DNA of 15,777 nt from JAAXTT01 sp964530215 (GTDB taxonomy: Bacteria; Bacillota; Desulfotomaculia; Desulfotomaculales; Desulfocucumaceae), in assembly GCA_964530215.1 (NCBI GenBank), contig CAZHAJ010000029.1, positions 1 to 15,777 of the forward strand, in the 5' to 3' direction. The first letter of the stretch is position 1; every line of letters begins with the position of its first letter. Below the pieces are notes generated by a model. It worked only from the letters and a program-made list of their open reading frames with translations. It was not told the origin of the DNA and made no database searches. The translations under genes and the position numbers were made by a program. Positions 1 through 7,316 of the stretch are shown piece after piece.

Positions 1-236
1 AATGTCCTCCCCCCTTCATGCAAGAGTTACCTTTCTACGCGGACATCATATATAAGATTCTTGCTCTGAACCTCTCAGAGTTCCTGACCTCAAAAGCATT
101 TCTTTTTAAAACTTTTATAAATAAATTAAGAAAGGAATTTATCGCTAGTCTTTGGCTAGTTACTCTTATTGTGGAGCCCCTTCTTTAAAAATTGTCGTTT
201 ACATTTAATGGAATCTGAGACTATGCTGTTAAATGG
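1..236. other. Non-coding sequence upstream of the fapR promoter
   Basis: No recognisable gene lies here. One forward frame stays open from the left edge to a stop near 188, but its translation resembles no family I know and the sequence is AT-rich. On the reverse strand the first bases read GGGGGGAGGACATT running out of the window, which looks like a ribosome binding site for a leftward gene starting just outside. If so, this is a divergent intergenic region. The rpmF gene that often precedes fapR in Firmicutes is not visible. Confidence 0.45.
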
Positions 237-265
237 TTGCTTTTTTTTTCCAGCAGCATTATAAT
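237..265 (+). promoter_or_regulatory. Sigma-A-type promoter of the fapR-plsX-fab operon
   Basis: A -35 element TTGCTT (237-242) is separated by exactly 17 bases from a consensus -10 TATAAT (260-265). Transcription should begin near 272-273, about 38 bases before the fapR ATG. The predicted start falls inside the FapR operator just downstream, the arrangement expected for repression at this promoter. The elements are read directly from sequence; promoter activity is inferred. Confidence 0.8.
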
Positions 266-270
266 GTTTT

Positions 271-287
271 TTAGTACCTGGTTCTAA
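271..287 (+). promoter_or_regulatory. FapR operator
   Basis: The 17-bp sequence TTAGTACCTGGTTCTAA is two 8-base half sites around a central T, with one symmetry mismatch, and matches the known FapR box of Bacillus-type lipid regulons. It overlaps the predicted transcription start of the operon that begins with fapR. In the known system FapR represses by binding here and malonyl-CoA releases it, so the operon should be autoregulated and induced when malonyl-CoA accumulates. I found no second box in the cluster by eye. Confidence 0.9.
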
Positions 288-310
288 ATCGTCCCCTTAG
301 GTGATAAATA

Positions 311-886
311 ATGACTAGAAGTGGTTTGGATAAGGCAGACAGGCAGCATATGCTCCAGAACTATATCAACAGCAACCCCTTTATAACCGATGATGATTTG
401 TCAGAGGTGCTGGGGGTAAGTATCCAGACAATTCGTTTGGATAGAGCAGAGATGAAGATTCCGGAGATGAGGGTTCGGGTCAAAACCATGGCCAAAGGTA
501 TTTATGGGAAGGTTCGTTCTATCGAAGCAGGTGAATTTACCGGAGATCTAGTAGAATTGGATGTGGGTCATTCAGGAGTCTCGTTACTGTCGATAAATGA
601 ACAGATGACTTTTAAAAAGACCAAGGTGGCCAGGGGACATTATCTTTTTGCTCAAGCCAACTCTTTGGCAGTGGCTTTGATAGATTCCGAACTTGCATTA
701 ACAGGAACCTGCAAGATTAGTTTTAAAAGACCGGTAGTTAGCGGTGAAAAAGTTGTGGCCAGAGCGAGGATTAGCAGAAAAAGCAGAAACAGATATATGG
801 TAAGGGTTTGTTCTACGGTAAAGGAAGAAGCGGTGTTTTTAGGAAGATTTTTAATTGTTGACATCTCGGAGGAGGCTAGATTTTGA
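311..886 (+). CDS. fapR: FapR, malonyl-CoA-responsive repressor of lipid synthesis genes
   Basis: This is the global transcriptional repressor of fatty acid and phospholipid synthesis in Firmicutes. The 191-residue protein has the usual length. An N-terminal helix-turn-helix (about residues 20-50) contains the conserved recognition stretch SIQTIRLDR. The C-terminal hot-dog-fold effector domain carries ARGHYLFAQANSLAVALID, whose Arg and Asn line the malonyl-CoA pocket in the characterised protein. The ATG at 311 is preceded by AGGTG (299-303) at a 7-base spacing. It is first in the operon, behind its own operator, and its TGA overlaps the plsX start by four bases. Family assignment is firm; the DNA target is shown by the operator upstream. 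Confidence 0.95.
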   Translation: MTRSGLDKADRQHMLQNYINSNPFITDDDLSEVLGVSIQTIRLDRAEMKIPEMRVRVKTMAKGIYGKVRSIEAGEFTGDLVELDVGHSGVSLLSINEQMTFKKTKVARGHYLFAQANSLAVALIDSELALTGTCKISFKRPVVSGEKVVARARISRKSRNRYMVRVCSTVKEEAVFLGRFLIVDISEEARF

Positions 887-1893
887 AAATTGCAGTGGAT
901 GCAATGGGGGGGGATCATGCGCCCAGAGAGGTAGTATTAGGTGCATTGAAAGCCGCCCGGGATGATTTAAAGATAGTTTTGGTGGGAGACAAAGATAAGA
1001 TATCTTTGGAACTGGAACAGGTGAATAGTAACAATATTGAGATTGTGCATGCCAGTGAATCCATCGATATGTCTGAACACCCTGCGGCAGCAGTGCGCCG
1101 CAAAAAGGATTCTTCCATTGTAAGGGCAATCCAGTTGTTGAAAGAAGGTCATGTTTCAGCAGTGGTTTCCGCCGGAAATACCGGGGCGGTAATGGCTTCT
1201 TCTTTGCTGGGACTGGGCAGAATAAAGGGAATTGAACGTCCTGCAATTGCCAGTGTACTCCCCAGTGAAAAGGGCAGTACGGTATTTCTGGATGTAGGAG
1301 CCAATTTGGACTGCAAACCCAGGAATTTGGTTCAGTTTGCCATAATGGGCAGTTTATATGCAGAAAAAATTCTGGGTTTTAATTCCCCCAAAGTGGCTTT
1401 GCTAAACGTAGGTGAAGAAGAGTGTAAGGGAAATGAACAGACCCAAGCGGCTTTTGCCTTGCTTAAAGAAGCAGGTATAAATTTCACGGGCAATATAGAG
1501 GGGCGAGACCTGTTCAAAGGAACGGCAAACGTAGTGGTTTGTGATGGTTTTGTGGGTAATGTTATGCTTAAGACATGTGAAGGTTTGGCAATGAGCTTGA
1601 TGAGCATGATGAAAGAAGAACTGGCCAGTAACTGGCTTTTTAAGGTAGGAACTGCTTTAGCTTTGCCTGCCCTGAAAAGAATTGGCAAGAGAGTGGATTA
1701 CAGCGAGTATGGTGGTGTACCGCTACTGGGGGTAAACGGGGTAGTAGTGGTGAGTCATGGAAGTTCAAGTGCATATGCAATTAAAAATGCCATTGAAGCA
1801 GCCGAGGAAGCTGCTTACAGTGGATTGGTATTGTCCATTGCTGAGAACTTTAGCAGCAAATTGGAGAAAAAGGTGGAATTTCATGATGCCTGA
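883..1893 (+). CDS. plsX: PlsX, acyl-ACP:phosphate acyltransferase
   Basis: PlsX converts acyl-ACP and phosphate to acyl-phosphate, the acyl donor for PlsY in phosphatidic acid synthesis; it is a peripheral membrane enzyme. The 336-residue product begins MKIAVDAMGGDHAP, the family signature, and carries SAGNTGAVMA and FLDVGAN further in. Translation starts at a TTG within TTGA, so start and fapR stop overlap by four bases, behind a strong GGAGGAGG (868-875). This implies translational coupling to the regulator. The stop overlaps the fabH start by 11 bases. Length and motifs are normal. Confidence 0.96.
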   Translation: MKIAVDAMGGDHAPREVVLGALKAARDDLKIVLVGDKDKISLELEQVNSNNIEIVHASESIDMSEHPAAAVRRKKDSSIVRAIQLLKEGHVSAVVSAGNTGAVMASSLLGLGRIKGIERPAIASVLPSEKGSTVFLDVGANLDCKPRNLVQFAIMGSLYAEKILGFNSPKVALLNVGEEECKGNEQTQAAFALLKEAGINFTGNIEGRDLFKGTANVVVCDGFVGNVMLKTCEGLAMSLMSMMKEELASNWLFKVGTALALPALKRIGKRVDYSEYGGVPLLGVNGVVVVSHGSSSAYAIKNAIEAAEEAAYSGLVLSIAENFSSKLEKKVEFHDA

Positions 1894-2905
1894 AAACTAT
1901 ATCCGTGCAGGTATATTGGGAATTGGTTCATATGTTCCGGAACGGATATTGACAAACATTGAATTAGAATCTATGGTTGATACTACTCATCAGTGGATTA
2001 TGGAAAGAAGCGGGATAAGGGAAAGAAGAATAGCAGATCCAGAGCAGGCTACATCAGATCTGGCCATTGAGGCAGCCCGAAGGACATTGGCTGATGCTGA
2101 TGTTTTACCATCTGAAGTTGATTTAATTATTGTAGACACAAACACGCCGGATTGTCTTTTTCCGGCCACAGCTTGTATAGTTCAGGATAGTCTCGGTGCC
2201 AGTAAAGCAGGGGCATTTGATTTACTGGCGGGATGCACAGGTTTTATTTATGCTTTAGCTACTGCAGCTCAGTTTATAATATCAGGAATGTACAAAAAGG
2301 TATTAGTTATTGGGGCAGAGACTCTCTCCAAAGTTGTGGACTGGGAAGACAGGAGAACCTGCGTGCTTTTCGGTGATGGTGCGGGAGCTGTCTTACTGGG
2401 CCCTGTTCCTCCAAACTATGGTTTAATTCACAGCAAATTGGGTTCAGATGGCTCCGGTAAGGACCTTTTATGTTTGCCGGCCGGTGGCTCCAGAATTCCA
2501 TCCTGCAGAGAATCATTGGACAGAGGACAGCATTTCTTAAAGATGAGTGGGAGGGAAGTATTTAAGTTTGCGGTGCGGACATGTGGTGATGGTACTTTAG
2601 ACACATTGAAAGAAGCAGGAATGTCTGTAGAAGATGTGGACCTAATGATTCCCCATCAGGCTAATAATAGGATTATAGCCGCTGCTGCGAAAAGGCTAAA
2701 TCTCTCAGATGGCAAAATAGTGACTAACTTGGAACGTTATGGCAATACTTCCACCGCTTCAATTCCCATTGCATTAGAAGAAGCTGTAAAACAAAATAAA
2801 ATCAAAGATGGTGATAATATCGTAATGACTGCTTTCGGAGCAGGCCTTACTTGGGCTGTCTCAATTCTTAAATGGTATGATTATCATAAACATAGTGACA
2901 GATAA
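1883..2905 (+). CDS. fabH: FabH, beta-ketoacyl-ACP synthase III
   Basis: FabH condenses an acyl-CoA primer with malonyl-ACP to start fatty acid chains. Counting from the ATG at 1883 the protein has 340 residues, slightly long for the family. The catalytic triad is visible: Cys118 in LLAGCTGF, His258 in PHQANNR, Asn288 in YGNTSTAS. A longer reading from 1757 would lie inside plsX and lacks support. ATG codons at 1883 and 1886 both fit the AGGTGG at 1871-1876 (spacing 6 or 9), so the first residue is uncertain by one. It is the third operon gene and overlaps plsX. Primer preference (straight or branched) cannot be read from the sequence. Confidence 0.95.
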   Translation: MMPENYIRAGILGIGSYVPERILTNIELESMVDTTHQWIMERSGIRERRIADPEQATSDLAIEAARRTLADADVLPSEVDLIIVDTNTPDCLFPATACIVQDSLGASKAGAFDLLAGCTGFIYALATAAQFIISGMYKKVLVIGAETLSKVVDWEDRRTCVLFGDGAGAVLLGPVPPNYGLIHSKLGSDGSGKDLLCLPAGGSRIPSCRESLDRGQHFLKMSGREVFKFAVRTCGDGTLDTLKEAGMSVEDVDLMIPHQANNRIIAAAAKRLNLSDGKIVTNLERYGNTSTASIPIALEEAVKQNKIKDGDNIVMTAFGAGLTWAVSILKWYDYHKHSDR

Positions 2906-2919
2906 TTAAAAAATTTATT

Positions 2920-2935
2920 GGGATTACCAAATCCC
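2920..2935 (+). other. Small hairpin between fabH and fabK
   Basis: GGGATT and AATCCC form a 6-bp stem around the loop ACCA in the 56-base fabH-fabK gap. No T-run follows, so it is unlikely to be an intrinsic terminator. It could be an mRNA processing or stability element, or chance; the structure is seen and any role is a guess. Confidence 0.45.
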
Positions 2936-2961
2936 GTTAGCATATTGGAAGGAGGTTTTGA

Positions 2962-3906
2962 ATTATTCATACTAAGCTTTGCGATCTTTTAAATATTAAA
3001 TATCCTATACTCCAAGGAGGAATGGCTTGGGTGTCAACTGCCGAACTGGTGGCGGCGGTAAGTGAAGCTGGGGGGCTCGGCATAATAGGTTCGGGCCAGG
3101 CACCGGGACAGTGGGTAAAGGAACAAGTAAGATTGGCAAAAAAATTAACTGATAAGCCTTTTGGGGTCAATGTTATGCTGTTATCACCCTTTGTTGACGA
3201 GGTAATGAATATAATTTTGGAAGAGAAGGTTCCTGTGGTAACAACAGGGGCAGGCAATCCCGGCAAGTATGTACAATCTTTGCAGGATGCAGGGATAAGG
3301 GTAATACCGGTGGTTCCGTCAGTAGCTCTAGCCAAAAGACTGGTCAGGTCAGGTGTGGATGCATTGATTGCGGAAGGCACCGAAAGTGGCGGTCATATAG
3401 GTGAACTTACCACTATGGCATTGGTGCCACAAATAGCTGATGCTGTGGATGTTCCGGTAATTGCCGCGGGAGGAATAGCTGACGGCAGAGGCTTTGTGGC
3501 TGCATTGGCCTTGGGTGCATCAGGGGTACAGATGGGCACCCGGTTTATGTGTGCCCAGGAGTGTACCGTTCATGATAAGGTTAAAAACATGGTTTTAAAG
3601 GCTAAGGACCGGGATGCCATTGTTACCGGAAGAAGCACAGGTCATCCGGTAAGGGTTTTGTACAATAAATTAGCTAAAAAATTTATTGAAGCAGAAGGCC
3701 AAGGTGTGCCACCCGAAGAGATTGAGAAAATGGGTGTAGGTGCCTTGAGATTAGCTATGGTGGACGGCGATGTGGAAATGGGTTCGGTAATGGCCGGGCA
3801 AATTGCCTCGATGGTAAACAAGATTCAGCCGGCCAAGGAAATTATTGAAGAAATAATGGCCAAAGCAAAGGAAGTATCTGTGGGATTGGACCGTGACTTA
3901 CAATGA
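2962..3906 (+). CDS. fabK: FabK, FMN-dependent enoyl-ACP reductase II
   Basis: FabK reduces trans-2-enoyl-ACP, the last step of each elongation cycle, using FMN and NAD(P)H. It belongs to the nitronate-monooxygenase-like TIM-barrel family and is unrelated to triclosan-sensitive FabI. Seen here are the N-terminal KYPILQGGMAW, Glu139-Ser-Gly-Gly with adjacent His145 (the catalytic His of characterised FabK), the phosphate-binding GGIADGRG (170-177) and MGTRF. The first ATG (3022) is residue 21; it would remove the conserved N-terminus and leaves one base after AGGAGG. The reading frame extends upstream only to ATT at 2962, since TGA precedes it. That ATT lies six bases after AAGGAGG (2949-2955), giving 314 residues, a normal length. 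I therefore call an ATT start, or a one-base sequence error; TTG at 2958 is out of frame. The stop overlaps fabD (ATGA). Confidence 0.88.
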   Translation: MIHTKLCDLLNIKYPILQGGMAWVSTAELVAAVSEAGGLGIIGSGQAPGQWVKEQVRLAKKLTDKPFGVNVMLLSPFVDEVMNIILEEKVPVVTTGAGNPGKYVQSLQDAGIRVIPVVPSVALAKRLVRSGVDALIAEGTESGGHIGELTTMALVPQIADAVDVPVIAAGGIADGRGFVAALALGASGVQMGTRFMCAQECTVHDKVKNMVLKAKDRDAIVTGRSTGHPVRVLYNKLAKKFIEAEGQGVPPEEIEKMGVGALRLAMVDGDVEMGSVMAGQIASMVNKIQPAKEIIEEIMAKAKEVSVGLDRDLQ

Positions 3907-4838
3907 ACACTGCTGTTGTTTTTCCCGGACAGGGGTCTCAAAAGGTGGGGATGGGCCTAGATATGTATCAAAACTATGCAGAGAGTCGGGAAGTCTTTGA
4001 TAAGGCTAGCAGAGCTCTCGGGATAGATATGGCATCCCTGTGTTTTGATGGTCCGGAGGAAGAACTGAAAAAAACAGTAAATGCTCAACCGGCAATTCTC
4101 ACGGTTTGCATTGCCTGTTACAAAGCGATGCAGCACAGGGGGTTGGAGCCTCAGGTGGTGGCGGGTCACAGTCTGGGTGAATACACAGCTTTGGTGGCTG
4201 CCGGAGCCATAAGTTTTGAAGACGCAGTGAAGCTAGTGAAGTCAAGGGGTAAATATATGCAAGATGCCGTCCCCCTTGGAGATGGTGGAATGGTGGCAGT
4301 TTTGGGGCTTGAAGTTGAGAAGGTAATTGAAATTTGTTCTGATATTTCGAAAACCCATGGAGTGGTTGAAGCAGTTAACCTTAATTCACCGGGTCAGGTT
4401 GTTGTCGCCGGTGATAATATTGCCCTCAGCAGGGCTGTAGAGCAATTGAATATCCAGGGAGCTCGCAGGTGTATTTCACTTCCGGTAAGTGCCCCCTTTC
4501 ATTCTTCTATGATGAAACCGGCGGGTGATAAACTGGAACAGGATTTATCAATGATAAATATTAGTGAGCCATGTATTCCGGTGCTTTCAAATGTTACCGC
4601 CCATTATCATGGAAAGCCAGACGATATCAAGTCCTTGCTTATCAGACAGGTATACAGTCCGGTGCTTTGGGAAGAATGTGTCAGAAGATTGATTTCGGAC
4701 GGAGTTAATACCTTTGTTGAAGTGGGGCCGGGAAAGGTTTTATCCGGACTAATAAAAAAAATCTCCCCCAAAGCTTCAGTGTTTAATATGGAGGATCGAG
4801 GAACATTAGAAAATATTATAGAAAAACAGGTTTTTTGA
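3903..4838 (+). CDS. fabD: FabD, malonyl-CoA:ACP transacylase
   Basis: FabD transfers malonate from CoA to the phosphopantetheine arm of ACP, making the extender for FabH and FabF. The 311-residue protein shows GQGSQ (9-13), the nucleophilic Ser90 in GHSLGEYTAL, Arg115 that binds the malonyl carboxylate, and His200 in SAPFHSS. The ATG overlaps the fabK stop as ATGA, and the upstream Shine-Dalgarno is weak, so translation probably depends on coupling to fabK. All catalytic residues are present and length is typical. Confidence 0.96.
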   Translation: MNTAVVFPGQGSQKVGMGLDMYQNYAESREVFDKASRALGIDMASLCFDGPEEELKKTVNAQPAILTVCIACYKAMQHRGLEPQVVAGHSLGEYTALVAAGAISFEDAVKLVKSRGKYMQDAVPLGDGGMVAVLGLEVEKVIEICSDISKTHGVVEAVNLNSPGQVVVAGDNIALSRAVEQLNIQGARRCISLPVSAPFHSSMMKPAGDKLEQDLSMINISEPCIPVLSNVTAHYHGKPDDIKSLLIRQVYSPVLWEECVRRLISDGVNTFVEVGPGKVLSGLIKKISPKASVFNMEDRGTLENIIEKQVF

Positions 4839-4884
4839 ATTATCTAGAGGAATTATCTTGCTGTATTAAGGGAGGTTCGCTAAA

Positions 4885-5628
4885 ATGAATCTTGATGGCA
4901 GAGTAGCTATAGTAACCGGCTCGTCCCGAGGTATAGGGCGGTCCATTGCCTTGACTCTGGCACAGCAAGGAGCAGATGTGCTGGTTAATTATGCCGGACG
5001 AGAAGCTGAGGCAATGACAGTGGTGCAGGAGATAAAAGCTTTGGGTAGAAGAGCAATAGCTTTCCAAGCTAATGTTGCGGAATCTGAAGAGGCAGCCGCA
5101 ATGGTATCGGCTGCAATGGAACATTTTGGGAAGGTAGATGTACTGGTGAATAATGCCGGTATAACAAGGGATAATTTAATTCCGCGATTAAAGGACCAGG
5201 ATTGGGATCAGGTGTTATCAGTAAATTTAAAGGGATCATTTAACTGCATTAAGGCTGCAGTACGTCCCATGCTAAAGGCAAAGTGGGGGAGGATTATTAA
5301 TATCTCCTCAGTGATAGGGGTTTTTGGAAATGCCGGACAAGCAAACTATGCGGCAAGTAAAGCAGGACTAATAGGGTTAACAAAAGCGGTGGCCAAGGAA
5401 GTGGGCACCCGGAATATTACTGTAAATGCTGTGGCACCAGGGTTTATTGTTACTGAGATGACCAATGCGCTATCTGAAGAGATCAAAGAAAAGATGCTGG
5501 CCGGAATACCCCTTGGCAGGCTGGGAGTTCCGGAGGAAGTTTCCTCTTTGGTAGCTTTTCTGGCAGGGGATAGCGCATCATACATAACAGGTCAAGTTAT
5601 TATGGTGGATGGCGGTATGGCCATTTAA
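4885..5628 (+). CDS. fabG: FabG, 3-oxoacyl-ACP reductase
   Basis: FabG performs the NADPH-dependent reduction of beta-ketoacyl-ACP. The 247-residue short-chain dehydrogenase has the nucleotide-binding TGSSRGIGRS (11-20), the structural NNAG, and a catalytic Asn114, Ser142, Tyr155, Lys159 tetrad in the spacing known for FabG. The ATG follows AAGGGAGG (4868-4875) by nine bases. A 46-base gap separates it from fabD and holds no clear signal other than this RBS. Its position between fabD and acpP supports FabG over other short-chain dehydrogenases. Confidence 0.96.
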   Translation: MNLDGRVAIVTGSSRGIGRSIALTLAQQGADVLVNYAGREAEAMTVVQEIKALGRRAIAFQANVAESEEAAAMVSAAMEHFGKVDVLVNNAGITRDNLIPRLKDQDWDQVLSVNLKGSFNCIKAAVRPMLKAKWGRIINISSVIGVFGNAGQANYAASKAGLIGLTKAVAKEVGTRNITVNAVAPGFIVTEMTNALSEEIKEKMLAGIPLGRLGVPEEVSSLVAFLAGDSASYITGQVIMVDGGMAI

Positions 5629-5657
5629 GTATCCGGTAGGCGGAAGGGGGTGAGCTT

Positions 5658-5888
5658 GTGGCAACTATCGATAAAGTTAAAGGAATTATAGCTGAGCAGC
5701 TAAGTGTCGATGAAGGAGACATTAATATGGACTCATCTTTCATTGAGGATTTAGGAGCAGACTCCTTAGATATTGTGGAACTGGTCATGGCATTAGAAGA
5801 GGAATTTGATCTGGTCATTCCGGACGAAGATGCCGAAAAAATTAGAACTGTCGGGGAGATAGTTAAATATATTCAGGAGCATCAGTAA
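5658..5888 (+). CDS. acpP: AcpP, acyl carrier protein
   Basis: ACP is the small acidic carrier that holds growing acyl chains by thioester. The 76-residue product contains the invariant GADSLDIVELV, with Ser36 the expected phosphopantetheinylation site. Its helices are acid-rich, as usual. Translation starts at GTG (5658), seven bases after the purine-rich GGAAGGGGG (5642-5650); the overlapping TTG two bases upstream is out of frame. An intrinsic terminator follows ten bases after the stop, so acpP probably ends the main transcript. ACP is normally far more abundant than the synthesis enzymes, and a stable 3' hairpin could help that, which is inference. Confidence 0.97.
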   Translation: MATIDKVKGIIAEQLSVDEGDINMDSSFIEDLGADSLDIVELVMALEEEFDLVIPDEDAEKIRTVGEIVKYIQEHQ

Positions 5889-5898
5889 TAATTAGCTT

Positions 5899-5925
5899 AG
5901 TCCCGCTCTGAAAGCGGGACTTTTT
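5899..5925 (+). terminator. Rho-independent terminator after acpP
   Basis: AGTCCCGCT (5899-5907) pairs perfectly with AGCGGGACT (5913-5921) around the 5-base loop CTGAA, and the transcript continues in a run of T to 5925. This GC-rich 9-bp stem plus U-tract is a textbook intrinsic terminator. It separates fapR-to-acpP from fabF, so fabF needs read-through or its own promoter. Confidence 0.88.
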
Positions 5926-5940
5926 AAATAAATGACATCT

Positions 5941-6013
5941 AGCTACTAGCGGTTGGAATAACCCAGAAATGGTTAAGGTATTGTATAGATAAAAAAGCTA
6001 ACCGCCAATAGCT
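5941..6013 (+). repeat. Interrupted inverted repeat in the fabF leader
   Basis: AGCTACTAGCGGTT (5941-5954) and AACCGCCAATAGCT (6000-6013) are reverse complements at 12 of 14 positions, and the pairing extends by one A-T pair outside and two pairs (one G-U) inside. The intervening bases contain a second small hairpin, TAACC (5959-5963) with GGTTA (5971-5975). GGTT at 5951-5954 could pair either with AACC at 5960 or AACC at 6000, so the structures compete. No convincing promoter was found between the terminator and fabF. It could be a leader regulatory structure or the remnant of a small repeat element. Confidence 0.6.
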
Positions 6014-6060
6014 ATGTGCCATTTATTGAATTGCTCGGGTCAATAATCGGAGGTGATTTT

Positions 6061-7302
6061 TTGGTTTCCAGAGTTGTAGTTACGGGTATGAGTGTTTTAT
6101 CGCCAATAGGTATCGGGTTGGATATCTTTTGGACAAATCTTAAAACGGGAAAATCTGGGGTGGGACCCATTACCAGGTTTGATACCGAAGGGTATAGCAC
6201 CAGAATCGGAGCCGAGGTAAAAGATTTTAATCCGGAAGATTATATAGAAAAAAAAGAAGCTAGAAGAATGGATCGCTTTACTCAGTTTGCCATGGCTGCT
6301 ACTAAAATGGTAATTGAAGATTCAAGATTGGATCTTAACACTGTTAACAAAGACCGGGTTGGGGTAATATTGGGCTCCGGTATCGGTGGTATTGAGACAT
6401 TGGAGCAACAGCATAAGGCTTTGCTAAGCAAAGGTCCGGGAAGAGTAAGTCCCCTATTTATCCCCATGATGATTGCCAATATGGGGCCTGCTCAGGCAGC
6501 TATAGCTCATGGTTTGCGAGGATGCAATTTAATTACCACCAGTGCCTGTGCTTCCAGTAACAACGCTATAGGAGATTCTTTGCGATTGTTGCAGAGGGGT
6601 CAATTGGATGTAATAATTACCGGTGGGACCGAAGCTCCCATAACACCTTTGGCTGTGGCAGGCTTTTGTTCCATGAGGGCAATGTCTGTTCGCAATGACG
6701 AACCGGAGTTGGCCAGCAGACCTTTCGATAAGGATCGGGACGGTTTTGTTATTGGTGAAGGGGCCGGTTTTATGATTTTGGAGACATTGGAACATGCCAG
6801 AAAGAGGGGGGCACCTATTTACGCTGAAGTTGTGGGTTATGGCAGCAACTGTGATGCTTACCATATTACTGCTCCGGATCCCGAGGGCAGAGGAGCCTCA
6901 CTGGCTATGAAACTTGCTTTGGAAGATGCGGGAATTGCCCCCGAGGATATTGATTATATAAATGCTCACGGCACTTCCACTCCCTTGGGAGACAAGCCTG
7001 AAACCTTGGCCATTAAAGATGTTTTTGGTTCTCATGCATATAAAGTAGCAATTAGTTCCACCAAATCTATGACCGGTCACTTACTTGGTGCGGCAGGAGG
7101 TATAGAAGCTGTAGCCTGTATAATGGCAATGCAGGAAGGCATCATTCCACCCACCATTAATTATACAAATCCTGATCCTGATTGCGATCTGGATTATGTT
7201 CCAAATGTTGCCAGAAAAGCAAAGGTAGACATAACCATGTCCAATTCCTTTGGTTTCGGAGGCCATAATGTAACTTTAATATTTAAGAAGTTCATTGATT
7301 AG
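6061..7302 (+). CDS. fabF: FabF, beta-ketoacyl-ACP synthase II
   Basis: FabF condenses acyl-ACP with malonyl-ACP in chain elongation. The protein has 413 residues from TTG at 6061, the usual FabF length. The catalytic Cys163 (TTSACASSNN), His303 (NAHGTSTPLGD), Lys335 and His340 (STKSMTGHLLGAAG) are all present, followed by the glycine-rich NSFGFGGHN. TTG is chosen because CGGAGGTGAT lies seven bases upstream and the protein then opens VSRVVVTGMSVLSP, the normal N-terminus; a GTG at 6016 would add 15 unconserved residues and has no good RBS. It follows acpP across a terminator and a structured leader, so its expression may be set separately from the rest of the operon. The rnc gene starts 14 bases after its stop. 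Confidence 0.95.
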   Translation: MVSRVVVTGMSVLSPIGIGLDIFWTNLKTGKSGVGPITRFDTEGYSTRIGAEVKDFNPEDYIEKKEARRMDRFTQFAMAATKMVIEDSRLDLNTVNKDRVGVILGSGIGGIETLEQQHKALLSKGPGRVSPLFIPMMIANMGPAQAAIAHGLRGCNLITTSACASSNNAIGDSLRLLQRGQLDVIITGGTEAPITPLAVAGFCSMRAMSVRNDEPELASRPFDKDRDGFVIGEGAGFMILETLEHARKRGAPIYAEVVGYGSNCDAYHITAPDPEGRGASLAMKLALEDAGIAPEDIDYINAHGTSTPLGDKPETLAIKDVFGSHAYKVAISSTKSMTGHLLGAAGGIEAVACIMAMQEGIIPPTINYTNPDPDCDLDYVPNVARKAKVDITMSNSFGFGGHNVTLIFKKFID

Positions 7303-7316
7303 CGAGGTGTTAATAC

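Noticed and set aside
20..64. GCAAGA ... TCTTGC inverted repeat
   Set aside because: Six base pairs across a 33-base loop is expected by chance.
144..160. GCTAGT direct repeat and possible hairpin
   Set aside because: CTAG is self-complementary, the stem would be only four bases, and no T-run follows.
3..188. Forward open frame from the left edge
   Set aside because: It lacks any recognisable motif and has AT-driven composition. Its only internal ATG (position 18) has no good RBS; a gene tail cannot be fully excluded.
1757..1882. N-terminal extension of FabH
   Set aside because: It lies wholly inside plsX, is not FabH-like, and an RBS supports 1883/1886.
3022..3906. fabK starting at ATG 3022
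   Set aside because: It removes the conserved N-terminus and puts the Shine-Dalgarno one base from the start.
6016..6060. GTG-initiated extension of FabF
   Set aside because: The added residues are unconserved, and the TTG at 6061 has an ideal RBS.
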